NCBI RefSeq assembly: GCF_004022705.2
Contig: NZ_RZOY02000013.1
Coordinates: forward strand, 161,541 to 225,540
DNA: 64,000 bases
Reading direction: 5' to 3'
From: Mesorhizobium sp. M2D.F.Ca.ET.226.01.1.1
GTDB taxonomy: Bacteria; Pseudomonadota; Alphaproteobacteria; Rhizobiales; Rhizobiaceae
Shown piece after piece: positions 32,994 through 41,710 of this stretch. The translations under genes were made by a program, and so were the position numbers. The stretch's first letter is position 1; each line of letters opens with the position of its first letter. The notes beneath the pieces are model-generated. The model did no database searches, was not told the origin of the DNA, and saw nothing but the letters and a program-made list of their open reading frames with translations.

Positions 32994-34199
32994 ATGGCCA
33001 CGACCACCGCCCCCTGGGCCACCGAAAAGCCGACCGCCCTTCTGGTGCTCGCCGACGGCACGGTGATCGAAGGCCGCGGGCTCGGCGTCACCGGATCGGC
33101 GGTCGCGGAAGTCTGCTTCAACACCGCGCTGACCGGCTACGAGGAGATCCTCACCGATCCGTCTTACGCCGGCCAGATCGTCACCTTCACCTTCCCGCAT
33201 ATCGGCAATGTCGGCACCAATGACGAGGATATCGAGGACTTGCATCCGGCGGCCCGCGCCGGCGCTGTCGGCGCCATTTTCAAGGCCAATGTCACCGACC
33301 CCTCGAACTATCGCGCCGCCGGCCATCTCGACCAGTGGCTGAAGCGGCGCGGCATCGTCGCGCTGTCCGGCATCGACACCCGCGCGTTGACCGTGCTGAT
33401 CCGCGAGAAGGGCATGCCCAATGCCGTCATCGCGCACGCGCCGGACGGCGTCTTCGACGTCGAGGATCTTAAGCGGCAGGCCGCGGCCTGGTCGGGCCTG
33501 ATCGGCCTCGATCTCGCCAAGGAGGTCACCTCCGGCCAGTCTTCTGTCTGGCGCGAGACGCCCTGGGTCTGGAACGAGGGCTATGGCGAGCGGGGCGTGC
33601 CGTCGATGCATGTCGTGGCCATCGACTATGGCGTCAAGCGCAACATCCTGCGCCTGCTGGCGGGCCTCGGCGCCAAGGTCACCGTCGTGCCGGCCAAGAC
33701 CGGCGCGGAAGAAATCCTCGCCATGCAGCCTGACGGCATTTTCCTGTCGAACGGCCCCGGCGACCCGGAAGCGACCGGCGAATACGCCGTGCCGGTGATC
33801 CAGAACCTCTTGAAGACCGACATCCCGGTGTTCGGCATCTGCCTCGGCCACCAGATGCTGGCGCTGGCCCTCGGCGGCAAGACCGAGAAGATGCATCAGG
33901 GCCACCATGGCGCCAATCATCCGGTGAAGGACCACACCACCGGCAAGGTCGAGATCGTCTCGATGAACCATGGTTTCGCCGTCGACGCCGACTCGCTGCC
34001 CGAAGGCATCGAGGAAACCCACGTCTCGCTCTTCGACGGCTCCAACTGCGGCATCGCGCTGACCGGCCGTCCAGTGTTCTCGGTCCAGCACCATCCCGAG
34101 GCCTCGCCCGGCCCGCAGGATTCGCATTACCTGTTCCGGCGCTTCGTCAACCTGATCCGCGAGCGGCGCGGCGAGGAAGCGCTGGCCGAGAGGGCGTAG
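32994..34199 (+). CDS. carA: carbamoyl-phosphate synthase small subunit (glutaminase)
   Basis: Encodes 401 residues; CAGGAG precedes ATG 32994. It hydrolyses glutamine and channels ammonia to CarB for arginine and pyrimidine synthesis. The N-terminal CPSase_sm domain has VCFNTALTGYEEILTDPSYA. The class I glutaminase domain has the nucleophile Cys283 in FGICLGHQM and the His367/Glu369 pair in QHHPEASPGP. Full length and no changes. carB is not adjacent; it lies about 14.3 kb downstream on the same strand, as in other rhizobia. Confidence 0.97.
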   Translation: MATTTAPWATEKPTALLVLADGTVIEGRGLGVTGSAVAEVCFNTALTGYEEILTDPSYAGQIVTFTFPHIGNVGTNDEDIEDLHPAARAGAVGAIFKANVTDPSNYRAAGHLDQWLKRRGIVALSGIDTRALTVLIREKGMPNAVIAHAPDGVFDVEDLKRQAAAWSGLIGLDLAKEVTSGQSSVWRETPWVWNEGYGERGVPSMHVVAIDYGVKRNILRLLAGLGAKVTVVPAKTGAEEILAMQPDGIFLSNGPGDPEATGEYAVPVIQNLLKTDIPVFGICLGHQMLALALGGKTEKMHQGHHGANHPVKDHTTGKVEIVSMNHGFAVDADSLPEGIEETHVSLFDGSNCGIALTGRPVFSVQHHPEASPGPQDSHYLFRRFVNLIRERRGEEALAERA

Positions 34200-34225
34200 C
34201 TCAAACCGCGGCCAACGGAAGGGCG

Positions 34226-35512
34226 TCAAGCAGCGTCGGTCGCTGCTTCCTGCGTATGCGCCGCCTCCTGCGAGTGCATGCGCTCGACTTCCTTCGGCGT
34301 CGGCTTGGCCACCTTCGTCACGAAGACGATGACCGCCAGCGTGAGGAAAATCGCTCCGAGCACATAAGGAGCGCCGCCGAACACGATCGGCGCGGTCGGG
34401 CTCGTGAACCAGGAAAAGATCGCCGTGTAGAGCAGCGGCGTGACGATCGAGGTGATTGAGAAGATCGAGGTCATCGCGCCCTGCAACTCGCCTTGCGACG
34501 AAGGCGGGACCTTGGCGGCGGCGAGACTTCTGAGCGGCGGGTCGGCCAGCGATTCCAGGCAGCCGGCCACGATCACCGCATAGATCATCCAGCCTTGCGT
34601 AGAGAACGCATAGCCGAAGGCGCTGAGCGCGGTGAACGTCAGCCCGATCGCCGCGGTCTTCCACTCGCCGAGCTTCGGGATGACGCGCGGCAGCACCGTG
34701 GCCATGACGATCGCGCCGCACAGACCGAAAGCGCCGAGCGAGAAGCCGATCTGCTGCTGGTTCCAGCCATAGCGGTAGTTGGAGACGAACGACCACACCG
34801 CCGGATACATCATGTGGCCGAGCGTCATCAGGAAGAAGACCAGTCCTATCCAGCCGATGCCCGGATAATTGCGCATCTGGATCAGCGTGCCGACCGGATT
34901 GGCGCGCTTCCATTCGAAACGGCGGCGATGCTTCTGGTCCAGCGTCTCCGGCAGGAAGACCATCGCGATCAGGAAATTCACCAGGGCAAGTGCCGCTGCG
35001 AAATAGAACGGCACACGAGGGCCGAACGTGCCGAGCACCCCGCCCAGCACCGGACCGATGACGAAGCCGACGCCGAAGGCGATGCCGAGCAGGCCGAAAT
35101 TCTTCGCCCGGTTCTCGTCGTTCGAGATGTCGGCGATGAAGGCCGATGTCGTCGAATAGCTGGCGCCGGAAATGCCTGCGAGCACGCGGCCGATGAACAG
35201 CATCGGATAGGACCAGGCGATGGCGCAGATCAGATTGTCGATCGAGAAGGTCAGCACCGAGGCAAGCAGGACCGGCCGGCGCCCGAAACGATCGCTCAGG
35301 CCGCCAATGATCGGCGCGAAGAAGAACTGCATCGCCGCATAGACGAAGAACAGCCAGCCGCCCTCGATCGCCGCCTGGCTGACGCTGACGCCGCTCAGCT
35401 CCTCCAGATAGGCCGGCAGCACCGGCATGATGATGCCGAAGCCGATGATATCGAGCAGCAGCGTCGTGAAAACGAGCGCAAGGCCCCGCTTGGCGGTTTT
35501 CGGATCGATCAT
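34226..35512 (-). CDS. MFS transporter, TetA/TCR-type
   Basis: Encodes 428 residues with twelve membrane segments. The start TLLLDIIGFGIIMPVLPAYL and motif A GGLSDRFGRRPVLLASVLTF are those of the TetA class of drug:H+ antiporters; motif C appears as GFVIGPVLGGVLG. A tail of about 35 residues is charged. No TetR gene is next to it, so substrate is open: tetracycline resistance should not be assumed. Convergent with carA, with 26 bases between the stop codons. Confidence 0.9.
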   Translation of the reverse strand: MIDPKTAKRGLALVFTTLLLDIIGFGIIMPVLPAYLEELSGVSVSQAAIEGGWLFFVYAAMQFFFAPIIGGLSDRFGRRPVLLASVLTFSIDNLICAIAWSYPMLFIGRVLAGISGASYSTTSAFIADISNDENRAKNFGLLGIAFGVGFVIGPVLGGVLGTFGPRVPFYFAAALALVNFLIAMVFLPETLDQKHRRRFEWKRANPVGTLIQMRNYPGIGWIGLVFFLMTLGHMMYPAVWSFVSNYRYGWNQQQIGFSLGAFGLCGAIVMATVLPRVIPKLGEWKTAAIGLTFTALSAFGYAFSTQGWMIYAVIVAGCLESLADPPLRSLAAAKVPPSSQGELQGAMTSIFSITSIVTPLLYTAIFSWFTSPTAPIVFGGAPYVLGAIFLTLAVIVFVTKVAKPTPKEVERMHSQEAAHTQEAATDAA

Positions 35513-35654
35513 GATGACAAGCTCCTCGGGCCGCCCGGGGCGAAGGCGGGAGGCACCTTATAGGCGAGGTTGTCGGCGGGAACAATCCGCGAACGAAGAC
35601 AAACCTCTTATGCTGACATCAGTTGCCAGCCGCCTCAGATCGCGGATCGCCGAT

Positions 35655-35693
35655 AGTGCGTTTCACCGTTTCCCGGAGACGGTGAAACGCACT
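35655..35693. repeat. 15-bp perfect stem-loop
   Basis: AGTGCGTTTCACCGT, a 9-base loop, and ACGGTGAAACGCACT. There is a weak T-rich run after it (GTCTCTTT), so it might end a transcript, but no gene leads into it on the + strand. Confidence 0.6.
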
Positions 35694-35710
35694 GTCTCTT
35701 TGTTGATACG

Positions 35711-35753
35711 CAATTCCCGACGGAAAACCGCTCACACTTTTCCTGGAATTGCT
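35711..35753. repeat. short intergenic palindromic repeat, copy 1
   Basis: Ends GCAATTCC and GGAATTGC are inverted; the inside reads CGGAAAACCGCTCACACTTT. The same core recurs at 37634-37684 and, in the other orientation, at 40192-40235. Such elements are scattered between genes in rhizobia. Confidence 0.75.
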
Positions 35754-35778
35754 TCAGAAATCAGGCGCATGCGCCGCC

Positions 35779-36690
35779 TCAGATCGGACCGCTCATCGTG
35801 TTGCAGTCGGACAGCTTGCCGCTCTTGAAGCCGCGCGCCAGCCAGGTCTGCCGCTGCTGCGAGGTGCCATGGTTGAAGCTTTCCGGCACGACATAGCCCT
35901 GCATTTTCTTCTGCAATGTGTCATCACCGATCTGCTTGGCCGCGTTCAGCGCGCTTTCGATATCGCCCTGCTCCAGGATGCCCTTCTGCTGCGTGTAGTG
36001 AGCCCACACACCGGCGAAGCAATCGGCCTGAAGCTCGATGCGCACCGAGAGCTGGTTGGCGTCGACCTCGCTCATGCCTTGCCGCATCTGGTCGAACTTG
36101 CCCATGATGCCGGTGAGGTTCTGCACGTGATGGCCGACCTCATGCGCCACCACATAGGCACGCGCGAACTCGCCTGCAGCGCCGAACTGCTGGTCGAGTT
36201 GCTGGAAAAAGGTCATGTCGAGATAGACCTTGCGATCACCTGGGCAGTAGAACGGCCCGGCCGCCGCCGAAGCGAAACCGCAGGCCGAACGAACCTGACC
36301 GCTGAACAGCACCAGCTTGGGATCCTCGTAGGTCAACCCTTGAGATTTGAAAATGCCGGTCCAGGTATCCTCGGTGTCGGCAAGCACGGTCGCGACGAAC
36401 TGCTTCATCTCGTCATTGGCGGGCGCGTTGCCATTGTCCTGCGTCTCAGTGATCTGGCCGCCGCCCGGCAGCAGGCCGCCGTCGCCGCCACCCAGGATCT
36501 GCGAGGGATCGAAGCCGAAATACCATCCTGCGAGAACGACCAGGATGACTAGGAGGATGCTGCCGCCGCCACCGGTACGGCCGCCGATCGGAACGCGGAA
36601 CTGGCCGCCGCCGCCCAATCCGCCGCCACCGCCGCTGTCGCTGCGGTCATCCTCGATGTTGTCGCTCTGACGACGGCCTCTCCAAAGCAT
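35779..36690 (-). CDS. neutral zinc metallopeptidase, YpfJ-type
   Basis: Encodes 303 residues from ATG 36690, after GAGGAG. Residues 18-45 are a Gly-rich stretch, followed by one membrane segment (about 43-58), so the body should lie in the periplasm. The zinc site is AHEVGHHVQ (His183, Glu184, His187), with IELQADCFAGVWA as the downstream third-ligand region. The family (putative neutral zinc metallopeptidase, PF04228) is widespread and its substrate unknown. It stands alone. Confidence 0.92.
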   Translation of the reverse strand: MLWRGRRQSDNIEDDRSDSGGGGGLGGGGQFRVPIGGRTGGGGSILLVILVVLAGWYFGFDPSQILGGGDGGLLPGGGQITETQDNGNAPANDEMKQFVATVLADTEDTWTGIFKSQGLTYEDPKLVLFSGQVRSACGFASAAAGPFYCPGDRKVYLDMTFFQQLDQQFGAAGEFARAYVVAHEVGHHVQNLTGIMGKFDQMRQGMSEVDANQLSVRIELQADCFAGVWAHYTQQKGILEQGDIESALNAAKQIGDDTLQKKMQGYVVPESFNHGTSQQRQTWLARGFKSGKLSDCNTMSGPI

Positions 36691-36867
36691 GGCAACTCCT
36701 CGCAATGCAAATGTCCTGGAGGGACTGGCCCACGACCACCCCTTGCAGACAATTATCGCAACGGCCAGTCCGAGTCACAGAATTTTTCAAGCTCCACAAA
36801 CGTACTGGACCCGGCTAATTCCGATCTGGCGGGTGACGTTCCACTCACGTTAAACCAGCTAAAAGCC

Positions 36868-37056
36868 TCAGCTTTTCTGCTTGGCGCCCGCACTCTTACC
36901 GTCCGAACTTCGCGAACGTTCGTCGAAGCGCGCCGCTCCCTTCTTCAGCGGACGGCCGGTCTCGGCCTCGGTCTTGCGTTCGTCCCTGGCGGCCGCCTGT
37001 CGCAATCCCTTGGCTGCTTGCTTTCCTTTAGCGGTCGGTGCCTGTTCGACGCCCAT
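36868..37056 (-). CDS. small highly charged protein of unknown function
   Basis: Encodes 62 residues from ATG 37054-37056, with GGGAGG at the right distance. The sequence is rich in Lys, Arg, Ala and Glu (KGKQAAKGLRQAAARDERKT ...) with no hydrophobic core, so it is probably disordered and perhaps nucleic-acid binding. The strong ribosome site is the main support. I do not recognise it. Another codon phase is open far upstream, but nothing there resembles protein. Confidence 0.55.
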   Translation of the reverse strand: MGVEQAPTAKGKQAAKGLRQAAARDERKTEAETGRPLKKGAARFDERSRSSDGKSAGAKQKS

Positions 37057-37157
37057 TGCTACCTCCCTGAGCGCGACTACCGCGCGATGTTGGAAGCAAC
37101 GTTTCTGAGATACGGCGGTTCCGCGTTCCCAGGCTTGAGGACGCCGGTAAATACACT

Positions 37158-37610
37158 TCAGCGATGCGTCATCGCCCTGCGGAAAGCATCCAGCGTTTCG
37201 GCGCTGACATGGTGCTCGATGCCCTCGGCGTCGATGCGCGCCGTCTCGGCGCTGACGCCAAGCGAGCGCAGGAAGGCTTCCACCGTCTGGTGGCGGATGC
37301 GGCTTTCCTCGGCGACCTTGCGGCCGGTCTCGGTCAGGAACACGCCGCGATAGGGCTTTCGCGAGACCAGCCCGTCGGCGCACAGCCTGGTCAGCATCTT
37401 CGCCACCGTCGGCTGCGCGACACCGAGCCTTGCCGCGATATCCACCTGCCGCGCCTCGTTGCCGTCCTCGATCAGATCGGCGATCAGCTCGACATAGTCC
37501 TCGACCAGCGCGCCGCGGCGCGCTTCGCGCGTCTGCCGGAAGCCTTCCGAATGGATTTCGGCATCCGGAAGCGGCTCCTCGCGTCTAATCGGTTTGTTCC
37601 TCAGCGCCAA
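37158..37610 (-). CDS. mntR: manganese-responsive transcriptional regulator MntR (DtxR family)
   Basis: Encodes 150 residues from a TTG start at 37610, preceded by GAGGAG at good spacing. The N-terminal winged helix is YVELIADLIEDGNEARQVDI then AARLGVAQPTVAKMLTRLCA, and the dimerisation/metal domain has RIRHQTVEAFLRSLGVSAET and DAEGIEHHVS, whose His/Glu residues bind Mn. Divergent from mntH, which it should repress when manganese is plentiful. The SH3-like third domain of DtxR is absent, as in MntR. Confidence 0.92.
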   Translation of the reverse strand: MALRNKPIRREEPLPDAEIHSEGFRQTREARRGALVEDYVELIADLIEDGNEARQVDIAARLGVAQPTVAKMLTRLCADGLVSRKPYRGVFLTETGRKVAEESRIRHQTVEAFLRSLGVSAETARIDAEGIEHHVSAETLDAFRRAMTHR

Positions 37611-37633
37611 TATGCGCTCCTCTAGGCTGCCCT

Positions 37634-37684
37634 AGAGCATGATGCCGAAAAGTGTGAAGCGGTTTTCGGACGACCTCATGCTCT
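37634..37684. repeat. short intergenic palindromic repeat, copy 2
   Basis: AGAGCATGATG at the left and CTCATGCTCT at the right are inverted; the core CGAAAAGTGTGAAGCGGTTT matches the other two copies. It lies just upstream of mntR. Confidence 0.8.
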
Positions 37685-37905
37685 ATCTCTTCGACTGAAT
37701 CGGGATCGCATCCATAGCACGAACCCCTGATGGTCCGGCCGTTTATTTGCATTCCCGCGCCGGCGCAACCTGCGTCTGGGGAGCCCGCCGCCAGCCCTGT
37801 CCCGGCATATCACGAAAGCATGATCAATGAAATATAGCCTATTGCATAATGTTGAGCCATGGCGTAGATAAAGGGAGCTTCGATACAATCCCAGCGGAAT
37901 CCCTT

Positions 37906-39264
37906 ATGTCCGACGCCGATGCAGCAGCTGTAGCCCGACCCGCGTGGCGATTCGACAGGCCCGACGACGAGCAGCCCAGCCTGCGCGAGGTGAATGCCTC
38001 GATCGCGGTGCCGCAAACCGGCGTCTGGGTCCGCCGCCTGTTCGCCTTCATGGGACCGGGCTACATGGTCTCGGTCGGCTATATGGACCCGGGCAACTGG
38101 GCGACCGACCTCGCCGGCGGCGCCCAGTTCGGCTACACTCTGCTTTTCATCATCATGCTATCGAATCTGATGGCGATCCTGCTGCAGGCGCTGGCGGCAC
38201 GTCTTGGCATAGCCACCGGTCGCGACCTCGCCCAGGCTTGCCGCGCCTACTATCCGCGCCCGGTCAATCTGATGCTTTGGATCGCCTGCGAGCTGGCGAT
38301 CATTGCCTGCGACCTTGCCGAGGTGATCGGCACGGCAATCGCGTTGCAGCTTCTGTTCGGCATTCCGCTGATCGGCGGCGCCATGCTCACCGCGCTCGAC
38401 GCCTTCCTTGTGCTTCTCTTGATGAACAAGGGCTTCCGCTATCTCGAAGCCTTCGTTATTGCGTTGCTGATCATCATCTTCGGCTGTTTTGCCATCCAGA
38501 TCTTCGTCGCCGCGCCGCCGGCTGGCACCATCCTGCATTCGATGTTCGTGCCGTCGTCGGAGATCGTCACCAACCCGGCGATGCTCTACATCGCCATCGG
38601 CATCATCGGCGCGACGGTCATGCCGCACAACCTTTACCTGCATTCCTCGATCGTCCAGACCCGCGCCTATCAGCGCACCGACGCCGGCAAGCGCGACGCC
38701 ATCAAATGGGCGACGACGGATTCGACCATCGCGCTGATCCTGGCGCTGTTCGTCAACGCCTCGATCCTGATCGTCGCGGCGGTCGCCTTCCACGGCACCG
38801 GGCATCAGGATGTGGCCGAGATCGGCCAGGCCTTCGAGCTGCTGTCGCCGCTGCTGGGCCTGAGCATCGCCTCGATCCTGTTCGCGGTCGCGCTGCTCGC
38901 CTCCGGCCTCAACTCGACCGTCACCGCGACGCTCGCCGGCCAGATCGTGATGGAGGGCTTCCTGCGCCTGCGCATCCCGCAATGGGCGCGGCGCATCTTG
39001 ACGCGCGGCATCGCCATCGTCCCCGTCGTGATCGTCACCGCGTTCTACGGCGAAAAGGGCACGGCCCAGCTGCTGGTCTTCAGCCAGGTGGTGCTGTCGA
39101 TGCAGTTGCCCTTCGCGGTCATCCCGCTGGTGCAGTTCGTGTCGGACAAGAAGAAGATGGGCAATTTCGCCATACCACGCGGCATTGCAGCTCTGGCATG
39201 GGTGGTGGCCGCCATCATCCTCGTGCTCAACTTCAAGCTGCTCTACGACACCATCGCCGGCTGA
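37906..39264 (+). CDS. mntH: Mn2+/divalent metal:H+ symporter, Nramp family
   Basis: Encodes 452 residues from ATG 37906. It carries the Nramp metal-site motifs MDPGNWATDLAGG (Asp-Pro-Gly-Asn in helix 1) and TVMPHNLYLHSS (Met-Pro-His in helix 6), with eleven hydrophobic segments. The N-terminus has a 40-residue cytoplasmic extension. It imports manganese with protons across the inner membrane. The divergent mntR is its likely repressor. AT-rich sequence at 37825-37860 (around ATATAGCCTATTGC) is the probable operator region, though I cannot fix a site. Confidence 0.95.
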   Translation: MSDADAAAVARPAWRFDRPDDEQPSLREVNASIAVPQTGVWVRRLFAFMGPGYMVSVGYMDPGNWATDLAGGAQFGYTLLFIIMLSNLMAILLQALAARLGIATGRDLAQACRAYYPRPVNLMLWIACELAIIACDLAEVIGTAIALQLLFGIPLIGGAMLTALDAFLVLLLMNKGFRYLEAFVIALLIIIFGCFAIQIFVAAPPAGTILHSMFVPSSEIVTNPAMLYIAIGIIGATVMPHNLYLHSSIVQTRAYQRTDAGKRDAIKWATTDSTIALILALFVNASILIVAAVAFHGTGHQDVAEIGQAFELLSPLLGLSIASILFAVALLASGLNSTVTATLAGQIVMEGFLRLRIPQWARRILTRGIAIVPVVIVTAFYGEKGTAQLLVFSQVVLSMQLPFAVIPLVQFVSDKKKMGNFAIPRGIAALAWVVAAIILVLNFKLLYDTIAG

Positions 39265-39300
39265 CCGCGACATTCGCGCCGGCCGCGCTATCTTCGCGCT

Positions 39301-40143
39301 ATGACAGAGCCGGACGAAGCCCGCAGATTTTACGCCAGGCTGATGGCCGCGCATGCGCAGTCGGCCGATCCGCGCATCGAGGAGGTGTTCGCCTCGGTGC
39401 CGCGCGAGGATTTCCTGGGTCCGGGACCGTGGAGCGTTTTTGCCGGCAAAGGCCGGTTCGAAACGCCGAGCGCCGATCCTGCCTACATCTATCAGAACGT
39501 GCTCGTCGTGCTCGATGCCGACAAGGGCATCAACAATGGCGAGCCGATCCTGCATGCCATGTGGCTCGGCAAGGTAGCGCCGAAGCCGGGCGAGACCGTC
39601 ACCCATATCGGCGCCGGCACCGGCTATTACACGGCGCTGCTGGCGCGGCTGGTCGAGCCGGGCGGAAGCGTCATCGCCTTCGAGCTGGAGGCCGACCTCG
39701 CCGCGCGCGCCAAAGCCAACCTTGCCCGATACGCCAATGTCGAAGTGATTCATGGCGACGCCGTAACCAATCCGCTGCCGCCGTCCGACATCATCTATGT
39801 CAATGCCGGCGTCGTGGCGCCGCCCGCCGCGTGGCTGAAAGTGCTGAAGCCCGGCGGCCGCATGATCCTCCCATGGCGTCCGTCCGAAACAGTCGGCCTC
39901 GCGGTCCTCGTCACCCGCAGGGAAAACGGCTTTGCCTGCCAGCCCTTCATGGGCTCCTGGTTCATCCCCTGTGTCGGCGCCTCGGTTGCCGGCGTGGCGG
40001 CGAGAATACCGACGCGCGAGCGCGCCGCTCGCACGCGATCGATCTGGCTGACAAAGGACAAGGCTCCGGACCGCACGGCGACGGCCATCTTCGGCGACGT
40101 CTGGTTTTCATCGCGCGCCATTCGCGCCGATGGCAAGCGATAG
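39301..40143 (+). CDS. PCMT-like SAM-dependent methyltransferase
   Basis: Encodes 280 residues. SAM motif I is THIGAGTGYYTALLARLV at about residue 99, followed by SVIAFELEADLAARAKANLA and IIYVNAGVVAPPAAWL, as in protein-L-isoaspartate O-methyltransferases. The N-terminal part RIEEVFASVPREDFLGPGPW is also Pcm-like. The C-terminal 90 residues are divergent, so the substrate may not be isoaspartate. The start codon follows mntH by 37 bases, so it could be read through from mntH. Confidence 0.87.
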   Translation: MTEPDEARRFYARLMAAHAQSADPRIEEVFASVPREDFLGPGPWSVFAGKGRFETPSADPAYIYQNVLVVLDADKGINNGEPILHAMWLGKVAPKPGETVTHIGAGTGYYTALLARLVEPGGSVIAFELEADLAARAKANLARYANVEVIHGDAVTNPLPPSDIIYVNAGVVAPPAAWLKVLKPGGRMILPWRPSETVGLAVLVTRRENGFACQPFMGSWFIPCVGASVAGVAARIPTRERAARTRSIWLTKDKAPDRTATAIFGDVWFSSRAIRADGKR

Positions 40144-40191
40144 AATTTTTTCAGACCCTGTCGAAAACGCGCCTTGCCGTTCGTCCTTGGA

Positions 40192-40235
40192 GCAATTCCA
40201 GGAAAAGTGCGAAGCGGTTTTCCGTCAGGGATTGC
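40192..40235. repeat. short intergenic palindromic repeat, copy 3
   Basis: GCAATTCCAGGAAAAGTGCG then AAGCGGTTTTCCGTCAGGGA, ending ATTGC. It is an inverted relative of copy 1, between the methyltransferase and reductase genes. Confidence 0.75.
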
Positions 40236-40294
40236 GTCAACCACTGAAAGAAATCCGGCCCAGAAGGCCCGGATCGTGAAAACGGAGAACAAAG

Positions 40295-40945
40295 ATGCGC
40301 AAGATCATCGCCGCCACCTTCGTCAGCCTCGACGGCGTCATGCAGGCGCCGGGCGGACCGGAAGAGGATCCGGTCGGCGGCTTCAAATTCGGCGGCTGGA
40401 CCTTCCACTACTTTGACGAGGTGGCGGGCGCGGCAATGGGTGAGATGTTCTCCAAACCCTTCGACCTGCTGCTCGGCCGCAGAACCTACGACATCTTCGC
40501 CGCGTACTGGCCGTATCAGAAAGATTCGATCGCGGATGTTTTCAACCCCGCGACCAAATATGTGGCGACGCATCGGCCGGATTCGCTCACCTGGGAGAAC
40601 ACCCGGTCGCTTGGGCCCGACATCGTCGCCAGGCTTAAGGAGATCAAACAGGAAGACGGGCCTGACCTGCTCATCCAGGGCTCAGGCAATCTGATCGACA
40701 CCTTGCTTGCCAATGGGCTGATCGACGAGATCCGGCTGATGATTTTTCCGCTGCTGCTGGGCAAGGGCAAGCGGCTGTTCGGCGACAATGCGATGCCGGC
40801 GGCGTTCAAGCTCGTCAAGTCGCAGGCTACCACCACCGGCGTCATCATGGCGACCTATGAGCGCGCGGGCGAAATCCGCACGGGCTCGTTTGCCCAGCAG
40901 GAGCCTTCCGAAGCCGAGCTCGAACGGCGCAGAACTTGGAAGTAG
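40295..40945 (+). CDS. dihydrofolate reductase-family protein (RibD C-terminal domain)
   Basis: Encodes 216 residues. MRKIIAATFVSLDGVMQAPG, LLLGRRTYDIFAAYWPY and LLIQGSGNLIDTLLANGLID are the RibD_C/DHFR-like NADPH-binding motifs; EIRLMIFPLLLGKGKRLF completes the fold. Free-standing members reduce unknown substrates and are not the folate enzyme. AACGGAG precedes the ATG. Confidence 0.9.
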   Translation: MRKIIAATFVSLDGVMQAPGGPEEDPVGGFKFGGWTFHYFDEVAGAAMGEMFSKPFDLLLGRRTYDIFAAYWPYQKDSIADVFNPATKYVATHRPDSLTWENTRSLGPDIVARLKEIKQEDGPDLLIQGSGNLIDTLLANGLIDEIRLMIFPLLLGKGKRLFGDNAMPAAFKLVKSQATTTGVIMATYERAGEIRTGSFAQQEPSEAELERRRTWK

Positions 40946-41044
40946 CAATGGACGCGGGCGGGCCGGCCTCGCCGCCGCCTCGCCCGCGACCGATGCCTTT
41001 CCCGGAACGATGAGACATTCGACGCCATCTCAAGGACCCTGCCG

Positions 41045-41695
41045 ATGATACCCACCATTACCGCCTTTGAACGCTCGCCCGATGGCGGCAGGGGGCTGGC
41101 GCGAGACATGCAAGTGCGCTGGGCGCTCGAGGAAGTCGGACAACCTTACGATATTCGTCTCGTCTCGTTCGCTGCGATGAAGCAGCCGGCGCATCTAGCG
41201 CTCAACCCTTTCGGCAGTATCCCGACCTACGAAGAAGGCGATCTCGCTCTGTTCGAGTCAGGCGCGATCGTCCTCCACATCGCGGTGCGTCACGCGGGCC
41301 TTTTGCCCGACGATGCGAACACCCGGGCGCGCGCGGTCGCCTGGATGTTCGCCGCGTACAGCACGGTAGAGCCGCCGATCCTCGAGCGCGCAACCGCAGT
41401 GATCCTGGAGCGCGACGCGCCGTGGCGCGAAGAGCGCCTGCCCTTGGTCGACGATCGGATCCGCCAGCGGCTGGCCGACCTCTCCCGCCACCTTGGCGAT
41501 GATGACTGGCTCGATGGCGCGTTCAGCGCCGGCGACCTTGTCATGATTGGCGTGCTGCGCCGGCTGCAGAGATCGGGACTGCTGAACGAATTCCCGAACC
41601 TTGCCGCCTATGTCGCCCGCGGCGAGGCACGACCGGCCTTCAAGCGGGCATTCGATGCGCAATTGGCGGTCGCCTTGGCCGCATCGAATGGCTGA
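41045..41695 (+). CDS. glutathione S-transferase family protein
   Basis: Encodes 216 residues. The thioredoxin-like N-terminal domain has NPFGSIPTYEEGDLALFESG (cis-Pro and Glu-Ser for glutathione binding), and the C-terminal helical domain covers about residues 90-210 with WLDGAFSAGDLVMIGVLRRL. The catalytic Ser/Tyr/Cys near the N-terminus is not obvious (ITAFERSPDGG). The chemistry it performs is unknown. It is convergent with the LysR gene. Confidence 0.88.
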   Translation: MIPTITAFERSPDGGRGLARDMQVRWALEEVGQPYDIRLVSFAAMKQPAHLALNPFGSIPTYEEGDLALFESGAIVLHIAVRHAGLLPDDANTRARAVAWMFAAYSTVEPPILERATAVILERDAPWREERLPLVDDRIRQRLADLSRHLGDDDWLDGAFSAGDLVMIGVLRRLQRSGLLNEFPNLAAYVARGEARPAFKRAFDAQLAVALAASNG

Positions 41696-41710
41696 TCGAG
41701 GTCCGCCCCT

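Noticed and set aside
32280..35585. A continuous 1101-codon minus-strand frame covering YqeY, the carA antisense strand and the MFS gene.
   Set aside because: Only its last 149 codons (YqeY) match a protein family; the rest is antisense to carA or out of frame with the MFS gene. High G+C makes such frames common.
37944..40247. A 767-codon frame across mntH and the methyltransferase in another phase.
   Set aside because: Both true genes have clear families in their own frames; this product is Arg/His-rich with no motif.
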